Below are positions 37,824-50,500 of a DNA stretch of 64,000 nt, piece by piece; positions within the stretch are counted from its first letter, which is position 1; every line of letters begins with the position of its first letter. Under the pieces are notes generated by a model. That model had not been told where the DNA came from. It ran no database searches and saw only the letters and a program-made list of their open reading frames with translations. The DNA is from Mycteria americana (taxonomy: Eukaryota; Chordata; Aves; Ciconiiformes; Ciconiidae). Where the stretch lies: assembly GCF_035582795.1 (NCBI RefSeq), contig NC_134367.1, positions 114,352,062 to 114,416,061 on the forward strand, read 5' to 3'. The position numbers and the translations under genes are program-made.

Positions 37824-38585
37824 TCACCTTCCCTGGCACGTTGGCTCCGGGAAGCGCAGCAGGCCAAGCCGTGAGGCCACCCAGGCCTGCGATGAGGCAG
37901 GGGTGGCTGGCTGGGGGGGGACGAGCTGGGAGCAGGCCTGGCTGGAAACCAGAAAGGGCCGACGCAACATTTGCCTAGTTTGGTTTGCCCTGAGGACACG
38001 CACCCTTCCACAGTACATCTCCCGCCATTCACATACCTGGTTGCTGGCGTTTGCTTTCAAAGATGCCTGACCCAGGTAAATTGGATTTGCCTCCCTCGCT
38101 GTTCCCAGAAAAGACATGGGAGCCAGCTTTACGCTCACGGCTGGCTTGAGGCCACAGTGGTTCATCAGTCCGTGAGGAAACCTGTACCCCAGCCCGCTGG
38201 GAAAACCCTGGTGCCCAGACCCTACAGTGAGGAGAGATCCGGGGATGGCCACAATGTCCAGAAATGCAACATGCTGCCTGTGGACGTGTGGTAGAGGTTT
38301 GACCAAGTCTAACTTGCCCCAGAAACCTGTCTGTGCCTGGAAACTAGGCAAATATGTTCCCTCTTTTATTGCTTCCTTTTCTTGTTGCTTCCCACAGTCT
38401 CTTCTGAAGCCAAAGAGGCAAAGCCTGTTCCTAGTGAGACCGATGACGTGAATCCTCCACCGCAGCTTCGTGTAATGCTGTGTAAGTGGGATTTGTCCTA
38501 TCTTAATGTATGCATGTAAATACATTGCTGATTGCTGCAAACTTTCATACATACTTCTAGGGGCAAAGGTGTTGTAGTGAAACAT
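37824..38585 (-). other. 253-codon open reading frame of unknown meaning
   Basis: An uninterrupted minus-strand frame begins MFHYNTFAPRSMYESLQQ and ends in a Ser/Pro/Ala-rich tail. I recognise no domain. Its middle has a hydrophobic stretch (HVAFLDIVAIPGSLLTVG). It lies between the SEC23B promoter and the RBBP9 remains, on the SEC23B strand but upstream of it. Moderate GC content lowers stop frequency, so chance is possible. Spurious frame, transposon remnant and lineage-specific gene all remain open. Confidence 0.2.
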
Positions 38586-38821
38586 CTCAGCCCGCTTCTA
38601 GTAGTTTGGGTGCTTCCCTTAAATTCATGTAGTGGTCAGCCTATAAATATTCCCCAGGCTTCTGTGTGAGCATCATTCCATCTTTTCTTAAAGGAAGTTA
38701 ATGCCCTGTGATCAAGCTCGCTCACCCATGCACTGTCAAGCTTTGGGGTTTTTTTTCTGTTTTCTCCCTTTTAAATGTTGAATATTTTGTATTTTTCTTA
38801 AATTAATTGATTAGAAGAAAG

Positions 38822-39745
38822 CCTAAAGTTCATTCTAGAGTTGCTTGGTAACACTCAGCTTAAAACAACAGGAGCACCATGTTTCAAGTGCTGTGCAGCG
38901 GTGTGGTCCTCCATGCAGGTTTGATCACCAGGCTCCTGTTTTTCTCAGGCATGTCAGAACTCACCCAGTTATGTTGGTGTCTGCCTAGACCTCTGATATG
39001 GCAGATGAAAAAAAAAAACCAAGCGTGCCAGTGGTGTGCAGATCTAGTGATACAAGTGGCACTGCCTCCTACCAGTTAACTAGCACAAGAAACATAAAAG
39101 CTGGCCAAACTGTGGAGCTTAGATTGCCTGTAGAAGCTCTCCGTTGTGACCAACCACAGGGTGATGTTCTTTATTTCTACTCTATGAGCTATGTGGGATA
39201 CATCTTACACTTTTCTTAGCTATATGAAGGTTTTGGTAAAACCATGTATAGGAAATGTGACCAACTTTGAGATATAATAAGCAATTAGGAATATAAATAT
39301 GTTTTAAATTACTGCACAGTCTATGATGGAATGCTTGGCTATAAAAAAAAAAAAGGGCAATCTCTTCTCAGCTTTCAAGCACCTGTAAAAATCTGTGACT
39401 GTTCCCAGTTCACAGACTGTGCTAAGAGTTTCTTTACACTAGAAATAGCAAGAAGTTAAACAAACGATTGAGGAGAGCAGGACGAGGTTTTCAACTCTGT
39501 TCTCTGTGCCCCTCAAGATATTTCAACGGACCCTGGCAGTGGAAGAAGAGCCAATGACACTGCCATTGGGCTATTGTAGAGTTTGGATCCATTGGCAGCC
39601 CTTCTTCCCTTCCCTGGAAGGGACAGAAGGAATTGGCTGACAAATATGGAGCAGAACTACATAACTACACAGATAGGAGCTATTTTCAGAATACTGAATT
39701 CCACTAGGAGATTGGCACTATCCAGGGAATGGTTGAGGAAACTGC
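38822..39745 (+). pseudogene. RBBP9: RBBP9 remnant (serine-hydrolase-like gene), decayed
   Basis: Human RBBP9 lies between SEC23B and POLR3F on the strand opposite to both. Here, exactly there and on the plus strand, are its remains. The last exon (39,513-39,745) reads PWQWKK, then AIVEFGS, LPWKGQKELADKYGAELHNY and FQNTEFH. This parallels human [40 protein letters not shown] and FQNTEFHEL, but the frame holds a TGA (39,555) and a TAG (39,705). An upstream piece (38,949-39,033) has an acceptor (TTTTCTCAG) and reads LVSA, a TAG, then TSDMADE, against human LVSAYTSDLGDE, with small length changes. A weaker piece (38,822-38,915) recalls the nucleophile region GHSSGA. No N-terminal exon was found. 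RBBP9 is a small alpha/beta hydrolase with serine-hydrolase activity. Introns appear retained, so this is a dead original copy and not a retrocopy. Confidence 0.8.
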
Positions 39746-39749
39746 TTTA

Positions 39750-42700
39750 ACCAAGAGCCATTCATTCCTTCTTCCCAGGGCAGAAAAGGTGTATTTACTA
39801 CTGAAGCAACTAACGGTGGAGAGCCATGTTCCAGGTCCAAACCAAACCAAACCGAGATGCTGTCTGAGCTGAACATTAACATTGCCTTCCCAGCTTCCTA
39901 ACATAAGGCAGGTTGTGTGCTCTGCAGGGATTAAATTTACTTATGTAAAATCTGAACATAAGCAGAAAGATCACAAATTCAGTGGGAATAGAAGAGTAGA
40001 AGAATGCTACCTATGCTTATATGCTGAAGTGTATAACATTCGAATTACTTTACTACTATTGTTAACGTCCTCAGACCCAGGACTTGCTCTCCAAGCATTA
40101 TCAGTAAGAGACAAAGCAAATCTGCTCTTTTGGAGTTGTTACTTTATCCTTCATTTTACATCTTGCTCACATTGCCACGTCTCAAAGCACAGCGCCTTAC
40201 TGGGAGCCAGGGCTTCAAGGCCATGCTGTGCCCACGCTGCTAGCATTAGATTAATTAAAACATTAAGCAACTATCATGGGTTTGCAAGAGGAGCAAAATC
40301 CTAAAGCCCTGTGTTTCTAGACAAAATAACTAGGGTAAAAGCTTCCCTATTCTTCTGTTTTCCTGGAACAATCACAAGCTTGCTCAAAAAGCAAGGGAGA
40401 GGGGAAGAAACACAGGCTACCTACATAAGCCCCAACTTGTTTTGTGTTTAACAACTGAAAGAGGAGAATGCTTTGAGCTCCGCTTCCCCTCCTCCCTGCT
40501 CCCTCCAGGACCTCCTGAAGAGTGGGCTAAGTGCAATAATTTTAACTTTCTCAGGGAGGAAGTTAACATTTTCAACAAGAACTTGGACATCATCCCTGGA
40601 GCTTCTCACAGTACCTTTTTGTCCCCTCCAGGCCACAGGCTGAGCTGGGCTCAGCACGGCCAAGGGCCTGGCTACCCATTTCTCACAGATGAAATGACAA
40701 AAAAGTCCCAGCCACGTGAAGCAAATGCGGAAGGTGGTCTGTGTGTGATGGAGGACAGCCCTGCTTAAGGTGTCTATTCCCTGTTTCACAGCCTGAAGTG
40801 TTTGGCAGCAGTAGGAGACACAGCTGTCCCCACTCGCTGTTGTTTGTTCCCCAAAACCGCTCTGCACGTGGAGGCAAAAGAAGAAACCAGAGCAGGGTTT
40901 AAGAGCTTTCCCTTTCCTTTCTTGAGCCCTAGGGTAGCCATACCAGGACGAGACAGAAGATGGCAGTCGAACAGCACCAGCTGAACAACCATCACGCTTA
41001 ACACCTCCAGCAGGGGCGCGAGTTATAATCGATGAGTACATAAAAAAAAAAAACCCAAAACCAGGAAAAACCGAACAGCCACTCAGCCACGGGGTAAATG
41101 TTTTCACTATCAAAGCAGACTATCAAGTCTGCCATTAATGTTAATGTTTTAAACTTTGGACTGTAAAGGCTGGACGTGTTAAACTACCTGCTAGCCATAC
41201 TCCGTCAGTTCACAATACAGCCTGGTACTGTAGTTAATGTTTCTCTTGGAAATAAAAAGCAATCTTGCACTTGGTTCCAAGTGAAAATGGCATTTGGGTG
41301 TGACCAAAGTGGCTTTTGCACAGTCAGTTACCACTAGTGAGGAAACCGCCCAGAATAGCCCGATAGGTTCACAGCAGGGTCTGCACACCCCAGGGCTCAC
41401 GGTAACGGGGCTGAGCTCTCCGACCCAGGAGGTCCTGCAGCAGCTGAACTGTGACCTCTTGTAGGAGGCTGGCATAAAGAAATGAGCAGATCATGCTTCC
41501 AAGCGGTCATCCATGTTTTGAGGGTTAACTTTAGCTCTCAGCTTTCTACACATAAGTGTTTTCATATTCAGTGGTGGAGCTAGTATTGTAGCTGCCTCAA
41601 AACGTTACATTTCATACCAGTTCGGTATGGGGGACAGTTTCGCTAGGTAGAACACTGAAGGAACTCAGGGAGGAAAAAAAAGACTAGACTATTAACGTTA
41701 TATTTTAGCATTTACTCACTTTTTAAAAAAGAATTACAGGCTGATAGATTAGCCAGGTTCATGAAGAACCAGAGTGACAGAAAGATCATTCCTCTAATTC
41801 ATTTAGAAATAGATCAGACAGATTGCTATTTTACAGATAAGAAAGTAAAATTGCTTAACTTTTCTCTATAGGCATGTTTTTTTCCAAATTTGAGAAGTCT
41901 TTTTACAGCTGCACCACTAAGAAGCTTCCAAGACCACAAAGGTCATCTAAACCAGAAAACCCCAATACAAATGAGCCAGAATATAGAGAGCTTAATAAAC
42001 CAGCTTCTACTTCCTAAAGCTGTTCACTGATGACAAGCTCTCTCTCTTTTTCTTATTGCCAATGAATACGGTCATACTGCATAAAGTGACATACCTGCAT
42101 GATAAAGACATGTTGTTTCCCTGAAAGCTACCTTCTAGCTGCAGGAGAGCACAAACAGTGTGTTATCTCCAAGCAGCAGGATTCAGGACCCCATTGTGTT
42201 AGGTGCTCTTTGAAGGCAGGAAGACAAAGGCAACCCCTGCCCCACACCTCAATGAAATTACCTTTGGCCACATAACGGATGTCTGAAGCTGAGGTTAAGG
42301 CTCCCTCCAGTGAAGTGAGCACCGTTTTCCTCAGGCTTCAATGTGCTGAGTGATTAAAGGGGGCAGAGAAAGAACAAACATCTGATCATTTCACCCCCAC
42401 ATCTCTTTTGTAAGAGCCTTTCTGCCTCTGTAGAGATAGGCATCCCTGTCGCCTCCAGACAACACTGCAACAAAAGAAAGAGCCGGCTGTGGGTGCTCAC
42501 ACACTAGCTAATACAATCAAACCCCTTCCATGGGCATGCCAGCTTATCAGTACTAGTTGTTTGCTCCAGTTGGGGACAGCATGCCTACTCACAAACAAGG
42601 AGCCTTTGCTCCTGTATCTAATCTATAACGTCCCTGTGTGGGACAGGAACTTTTTTTTTTAATTCTTTGTACAGCACTTACCACCATTAGCCTTCTGTCC

Positions 42701-44583
42701 ACAACCCACACTGTAAGTAGGAAAACTAGAATTGAGCAAGATTTGAACACTTCTATGGGATTCAGACTGCTTTTAGAAGGTGCAAACTCCTGGACAGGAT
42801 TGAAATAGCTGATGTAAAGTCTCCTACCCTTATTAAGTAAACTGTCTTCCAAAATCTCTGTTACCCACTGTTTACTCCTTATGGTCAGATTACCTGGCGT
42901 GCTGATGACTCAGTTGTAGAGGTGCTTGACCATTGCCCTCCCACCACAGTGTCCAGGAGGGCTTATTTTCAGACAGGGCATTTTGAAAATAGCTACATGT
43001 AACAGGTCCAGTGTTGTGCTTGGCCTGCTAATTGTTTCCCAGTGCTGGCAGGCTATCATGAAGATACTGAGTAGTTGTGTAGAGAGCCAGCCTGGACGCA
43101 GCAAGGCTAAGCCACAGGTAGCAAGTTGTACTGGGACCAGACTGTCTCTGCACAGTCCATGTGTCTACACTACCCTGCCTGCTAGTACTTCATTCCAGCC
43201 CTCTGTTAAGCTAGATAGTGGAGAGCTGGCTGTACCATACATGCACAGTATTCTCATTTACGAATAAGGAGCTGACCTTTTTTTATTCCTAGAGGTTGCT
43301 TGATTGTAGGTTAAGGAAGAGGTTGACTAACTAATTAGCATAACATAGTTGGTACAAAAATCTGTTTACTTCCCAAGTGGGATCTGAACCTATATTTTCC
43401 AAAGATAGTATCACCCCTTTCATACTGCCAGATGGACATCAATAGCCAGAGGAAACTAGACACAACTCTCTCAAGAAGTCCATGGCCTGGCACACCCTGG
43501 GCATAAGGCTTACAACACCACCACAGTCTATATGTTATTGCCAATCCATCAGTCCGGAGTCATACAGAGAAGGAGCCAGAGAGGTGACACTTAAGAGAAA
43601 CACAAATTGGCTCCACATCACAGGAAGATAAGATTGTGCTTTTTGATGATATGCCAGTATTATGTCTTTCTCAGATCACGAACCAAGGCCAGAGGACATA
43701 TTTATGTACAAACTGGCATCTTTTGCAACCCTGAGGGTATTCAGATAATCTATAAAAATCTTCCCTGTACCATCAGGCCAGAGGAACTCTTTTTCTATTC
43801 TGGAAAACACATCTTCCCAGAATACTTCTTCCCAAATTTCAGCTGACATATCCATATACATGATGCAGCTGCCAGAACACACCAACACATTTGATGATGA
43901 TCTTGTAGCTGTCAGATGAAGGAATAAATACAACAGATGTATCACTAGGCAATGGCAGCAATGGAGGAAATGAAGCACAGATGTACATGAGAAAAATCAG
44001 GGTTTTAATGATAAATCAGCAGGTAAGAAAGATAATAAAGAATCAGTGAGTTCGGTTTGACCTATTTAAGATCTTTCCCACATCACATTCTTAATCTTCA
44101 ATTAGATGGTAGCTATCATGGGAGAGAAGTGTTAGCTTTAGAACTTAAGCACCAACCAGTAGCATTAATCTGAAAGCAGTTTGGGATCTCATTCTTGGCA
44201 ATGCTCATTAGCAAGTTTTTCTGATCAGCTAATGACTTTTCTCTCATTCAGAGTAAGTGTCTGTGGAGCACTCGACACAGTCCTTGGAAGTGATGCATCA
44301 CCACCCAGCTGTTCTATGGCAGTTTTCAAGTCACACAACCAATTTTTGGTACAAGAATGGATCTACATTTCCACTTCAGCCTTGATCTTCAGTGCTGACT
44401 CGATTTCCAGTCCACTCACAGGATTGCTCACGCAACTGACGTGTTGCTGCTTTATGTTTCATTAAAAACAGTCACTCCATGTCCTGAAGTTGCTCACACA
44501 TTTAGAAGTCCACTTTTAAAAAAGCAAGCTGCTTTGTCACCTTGGCTGTGAAGCATGAGTCCAGTTTACAGTTTGCCTTCACT
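39750..44583. other. Intergenic stretch, no gene seen
   Basis: Between the RBBP9 remains and the 3' end of POLR3F I see no exon with homology I recognise, no clear mobile element and no RNA gene. The longest open frames (221 codons at 41,113-40,448 minus; 140 codons at 39,882-40,304 plus) have no recognisable motifs. Part of the right side should be POLR3F 3' UTR, whose end I cannot place. Confidence 0.6.
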
Positions 44584-47500
44584 TCAAAACTCCAGCCACT
44601 CTGTCATATAAATACAGTTTGATGGAGAAATCTCACCACCTTCATGGCAATCATCAAAAACCTGCAAAAGCAAGCCCTGTGTCAGTAGAGTAATTATATA
44701 CAGCAAGCACTATCTAACTGGAAGCAACATGCTTGCATGTTTTCTGCTCCTTCCCCAGTAGGAAAGCAGTAGTCTAACAGAGGCCAAAATCTAGGAAGTC
44801 CTATGCCAGCTCTGAGGAAGAGAAGCAAAACAGACGCCACTGTAGTAAATGATGCAAACGGACACACTGGCAAGCTTTACCTACGTATCAGTTTACAATC
44901 CAAGCAGGAGAGACCAAAAGCTAGACAGAAATAAGTTAGCTTGCTAAAAAACATAAATAGGCAAACTTGGGATCAGAAAATACAGTAATATAATTTGGAA
45001 CAGGCTACACTTGACAGCACCCTTTCATTTACAGTCCAGTAAAAAGACAGGGTATAAGTGGGAAACATCCTGGTCTAAACTAAAGAACCCGCCTCTTCCA
45101 CCATAGCGAAGGCATCACGGATAACACTCAAACATAGTTGGCTTAGAAAGCCACAAGAGTCACTCACGGGCATAACCTGGCAATGTGCTGGCTGGCCATC
45201 TGCAGGATTGTATTCAAAATTTGCATGCACCCACCTATTCATATACAGAATTAGTTACTTACGGGGCAGAGTCCACAGGGTGTCCTGACTAATCCAGTGG
45301 GTTGTATGAGAGGACTAACGGCTCTGTACAACTTCATCTGTCCATCCACACTGCCTACTGTCCCTTCCTTTGCAGCAATAATAGTCATCTCCACTTTTCC
45401 ATCATATATTAGTGTATTTAAAATGGTTTCAATGTCTTCCATTGACAACTCTACCTAAGAAATAATTTGTGAAATAAATATTAGGAAAGACGCATACCAG
45501 TAAGTCCTGCAATGAGGAAATGAGCAAATACCATGAGTAACAAACCTTAGAGTTCTAACCTAGCCCAGATACAGGCACCGCTCTCGCTGGGCACTTTATG
45601 GGGTTGTGTAGATACAAAAAGAAAAGCAAATACCAATACCTCCTACCTCCCAAGCACTTTTGGATTACGCTAGCCTTGTGCGCTAGTTTTGGCTGGGGTA
45701 GACCTAATTTTTTTCATAGCAGCTAGTATGGGGCTATGTTTTGGATTTGTGCTGAAAACAGTGTTGATAATACAGGGATGTTTTCATTACTGCTGAGCAG
45801 TGCTTACACAGAGTCAAGGCCTTTTCTGCTCCTCACCCCACCCCATCAGCGAGGAGGCTGGGGGTGCACAAGAAGCTGGGAGGGGGCACAGCTGGGACAG
45901 CTGACCCCAACTGACCAAAGGGATATCCCATACCATATGGCGTCATGCTCAGCATATAGAGCTGGGGGAAGAAGAAAGAAGGGGGGGACATTCGGAGCAG
46001 TGGCGTTTGTCTTCCCAAGTAACCATTACGCGTGATGGAGCCCTGCTTTCCTGGAGATGGCTGAACCCCTGCCTGCCCATGGGAAGGAGTGAATTAATTC
46101 CTTGATTTGTTTTGCTTTGCTTGCGTGCATGGCTTTTGCTTTACCTATTAGACTGTCTTTACCTCAACCCATGAGTTTCCTCACTTTTACTCTTCTGATT
46201 CTGTCCCCCATCCCACTGTGGGGGAGTGAGCAAGCAGCTGTGTGGGGCTTAGTTGCCAGCTGGGGTTAAACCACAACACCTTGGCTTACCAAAAAGAACT
46301 TCCCTATGCACCTCAAGCGTGTCTGTATCATCCTAGCATGATACATATCCAGTTTTACAGGAAAACGATCATGAAAGAAGACAGACAGACTACTGAAGAG
46401 ATGCCTGTTGATGGTGACCAATAATTCTGGAGGTTTTTTCCTCCTCCTTTTTTTCCTCCCTTAAAACTGCTTGAAGTGCATAGGCAATCTTGAGAGAAAT
46501 TCTAAAATATAAACCAGTTGAGACTGTTAAAAGGAAAACTTACTCCAGTTCCCATCAACAAGGATGTGAATGCTAATTGTGTTATACATCTTTGAAAACC
46601 CACATGTACAAACTACCCTGGAATCCCATGCAGCACCAATGACCCTTTCAAAAAGCAATAAAGCAGCAAAGCCCACGTCCAATACAGTAACTTATCAGAC
46701 CCTCGCCAAATTTGCAGGACCCAACTCCTGTAGCTAGTCATGCACTAAGAATTTTGAGAGTAGCAAGATGAATCTATTCTGACCTTACTGATACCGAGTT
46801 CACAGATGTATTTCCACACCTCATGGGATGAGGCAAATGAGCTGTTCCTCTGTATCATAGGGTTCTGTTTGCTGTCTCGAGCTGCTTCTGCCTGAGAAAA
46901 AGCAAAGATGAATTATAGTCAGCACTCACTGCCAGAAGCCTCCTTCGTGGTTGTTTCAGGCAGACTGAAATATAAAAGTTGATTTCCAAACCTTTTCTGG
47001 GACATGTTTTTTATTTAGCATTTAAAGCTATGTCCTTAAGACTGATGTACATGAGACAATGCAGTGCACAAACATAATTTTACACTAAATATGACAAAAT
47101 TTACACAGTGATTTAGATTAATACGAAGGAATATCAGCATCTGGCATTTTTTTTGACACAAAAAAAGTTTCTGCTGTACCTAGTGCCAGTTAAAATATAC
47201 TTTAATGGAACAGAGAAATGCTGTAATCTGCATAGGACTTATTTAACAGAGAGCAGGCTTCTCCTGGAGTTATAATAGATAAAATTTGTCTTCTAGGCAG
47301 AGCTGACCAACTAGTGCCTTCCACTCTCTCAGAAATTAAGAGCCTGCAGGAAAAGCAGTGACTTTTGCTAGGTTTTTTGGTCCTGTGTTCTTTGCTGCCT
47401 AGCTTGTCATTGGACTTTGGAGACAGAAGGCTTCACTCCCTGTACAGGGTGTGAAAATATGCATTATTAAAATGCACCACCATCACACTTGCTGTGACAA

Positions 47501-50500
47501 ATATGTACAGTACAGATTTGCTAATCCGGTTATAACAATGGCCAACGCTTACGGAAAACACTATGGAAGACTTAAGCTTTGCCTGTCACTAGTTTTATAA
47601 AGAAAAGAATTACTTGCACAAAACAAGTGGAAGGTAACTTTCATAGTGGCACTCACCTTACTCTGTAGAAATTTAAAACATTGTTGATTTAACACCTCCA
47701 CAAATTCAGACTCAAAGTCTTGGTCACTGTACCAAGCCCCACCAGTCACTGACCGGTCAGGCTGCAGGTTATATAGCATATACACCTTCTTCTTGGATGC
47801 CTGTTAGAGAAAAGCACACAGCTCTTAAGAGCTGAAAGTCTTCCATAAGAAAGGAAGATTTAAGAAGATATCTGCAAAAAGAGGTAGTTCATCACTCCTA
47901 AAACCTGGGGCACAGCAATCCAGCTGACTCAAGCCATCATTAACATGTTTGACACACAGATAAGATGGAGATAGACAGAAGATCAATACATTCAGATTCC
48001 TAATAATTTTGTAACATAGTATTAGAAGAGAGAATCCTACTAACAACGTGCACACAATACAAATCTCACTGAAGAAGATCTCAGAGTTTAATTTTAACCT
48101 ATTGACTTTAATACCCCTCCACAGTCAAAGGAGGGCAGGAAAGTATCTTTAGAAGACAGCAAGGACAAAGTTAACGGAGAGGCTTACAACTGTTTCTGCA
48201 AGAGACAACCCATGCACTGACGATAGGACCACCCTTACATCATTAAACTCTGCAGCTACAGTTAGCCCTTGCAAGCCCACTCCTTACTGCCACACTTAGA
48301 CGGGGTGAACGGGAATGCTGCTTCAGTCCTGATATTAGCAGTCAGACAGTTAAAGGACAATGGTCGTCCAAAGGACTACTCAGCAACCACTGACGCAATT
48401 TTAGCAGCGTTATGTCCCCTATATGACTAGATGAAGCCAGAATCTCTCACAACAACATGCAAAAGCTACTGCTTCTCTACGTCCAACTTCTTTATCTCCA
48501 TTTGATTTTTATTTAAAAGGAAGTTACCTTCACCTCTCACTACCCCCCTGCCCCCTGCCCAAAATGCACACATGCAAGCCAAGGTATTGCCTCTATGGTG
48601 CAGATGAGACTGGCACATAGAAAAGACACACAATATAAAACTTCCAAGAGTTCACAAACAAGTGGTCTTCCTGGTGTACCAGGCCCTGCAGCAAGACAGA
48701 CTCTCTGCTGGAAACCAGGAGAATGTGCAAAAAACATGCTAAATACCAATGATCTGTAATTAAGCAGGTAAGGGAGAGCAGGATGTTGCATGAGCATTAC
48801 AATAGATTGAGAAAAAGCATGGAAAAGGATAAGCCCTACTCCAGTATGTGGACTGTTTGCACATAAGATAAGAAAGTACTTGAGTAGTGGAACAAAGTAG
48901 AGGAACCAGGACTAAAACAGAATCAAATGTCTTGGAAATTGTTTAAAGTAAACAATACAAATACAGTATGAACCTGATAACTGAAGGGAGTTTCAGGATC
49001 TCGGGGGGAGAGGAACCTTGCAAGGCCACTTGCAGCTAGGTAACCATATCACTAGTCCCATATAAAAGGCTGAGATTGCTTCAGTATCAGAAATACCTAA
49101 TTGTGGTGCAGCAACATTGGGACCAATGGAGAAAAAGTAATTATGGGCAGGTTGCTTATTTGGGTGGAGACTGAGTGGAGAAAGCAGACAAGGGTGGTAA
49201 AGAGTTAAGAAACAAGAAAGAGAGTAAGGTGTAAAAATCAGAGAACAAGAGAGGGCAGGATCTGCAGACAGCAGGAGTGTGGATGCCTACGGACAGCAGA
49301 GAAGCTGACCTGTGGACCCAAGCCCATTGGTATGCTGGAGGGAAACCCACCAAACTCTTCCCTAGGTTTATGTCCTAGAGACTGGGTATGGAAGCCCAGA
49401 GAAAATGGTGACAGAACTGCAGATCAGTAGTAAGCAGCGCAAGATGATTGTGAAGGGTAACAAACTATAACAACGGTTGGGTGCAATAAAGAATTAACAG
49501 AACTAAAACTGCAATTTGATAGTAATGGTATGTAATTAGTACTGGTGGGAAGAGTGATAGAACTGTATATTAATAGTGATGTGTTTATTAATTAGATTAT
49601 TAATAATTTTGTTAGTAGTATGTTGATTATTTAGCCTCTCATATATGTTACAGCTCAAACCTGCACACTAAAGGCAGAGAGTCAAGCGCTAGTGGATAGT
49701 CAGTGAGAAAGCTGGAGGCAGAATGAGGTTTCTCTGCTCCCAGTCTCCTGTTCAAACATACTCAGCATGCAGCAAATGTTTGAAATGGTTTAAAAAAAAA
49801 AAAGTCATAAAATACTCACTGCCACAGATTTAACTGCTTTAATTAGTTTCTTGCTTTCCAAGTTTTTCAGTATCTTGTTGATCTCCGTTAAAGGCAAATT
49901 ACTTTTGTATCTAATGTCCCTGCTCCAAATACCTGTTTTAAAACAAAGTGAATGGAAATGCATAGAAGAAACCATTTGTTTCTGTACATACTCACAAACC
50001 AAAAGTCACATCACAACATTGCTTGACTCGCTTACCATAGGATGTATCCTTGATCCTACCACTCCCGGCAAAAGGGAGGGAAAGGACAGAAGGGGATGGA
50101 ACAAAAAAAAACAACTGACAAAACAAGAAATGCATACCACAAACACCACACTGTCCTTCTGCCCTTTACCTCTCCTCCGGGAGCTCTTACAAGTGGACCC
50201 CATTTCACTGCCAACATGAATACATCACAGAAACGTTCCTGCATTTTTAGGTAACTAGTGTTTGCTTCAACAAAAATATGACAGCCAGTTCTAGCTGCCG
50301 TCTCTCAACCATGGTGTGCAACGACTGCTGAGAAAGCCTAGTTGCTAGCATTGGTTTCTGCTGGCAGTACCCCTGTCAAATCTGATACAGATATCACATT
50401 TTCTTTTTAGTAGTGAGTGTTCTGCGGATTCCTTAGCTTGACAGTCCCATAGATAAATCATAATTCATATTACAAATATTCTGAAAGAGCCCTCCCCCCC

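Noticed and set aside
38200-38300. Possible RBBP9 exon 2 remains on the plus strand
   Set aside because: Only a faint resemblance around CAGAAATGCAACATGCTGCC; not enough to include.
40448-41113. 221-codon minus-strand frame
   Set aside because: No motif, mixed composition with a poly-Phe run from an A-rich stretch, no splice or promoter context.
43676-43978. 100-codon minus-strand frame with acidic tract
   Set aside because: Checked as a possible old pseudogene but I recognise no family; too short to support.
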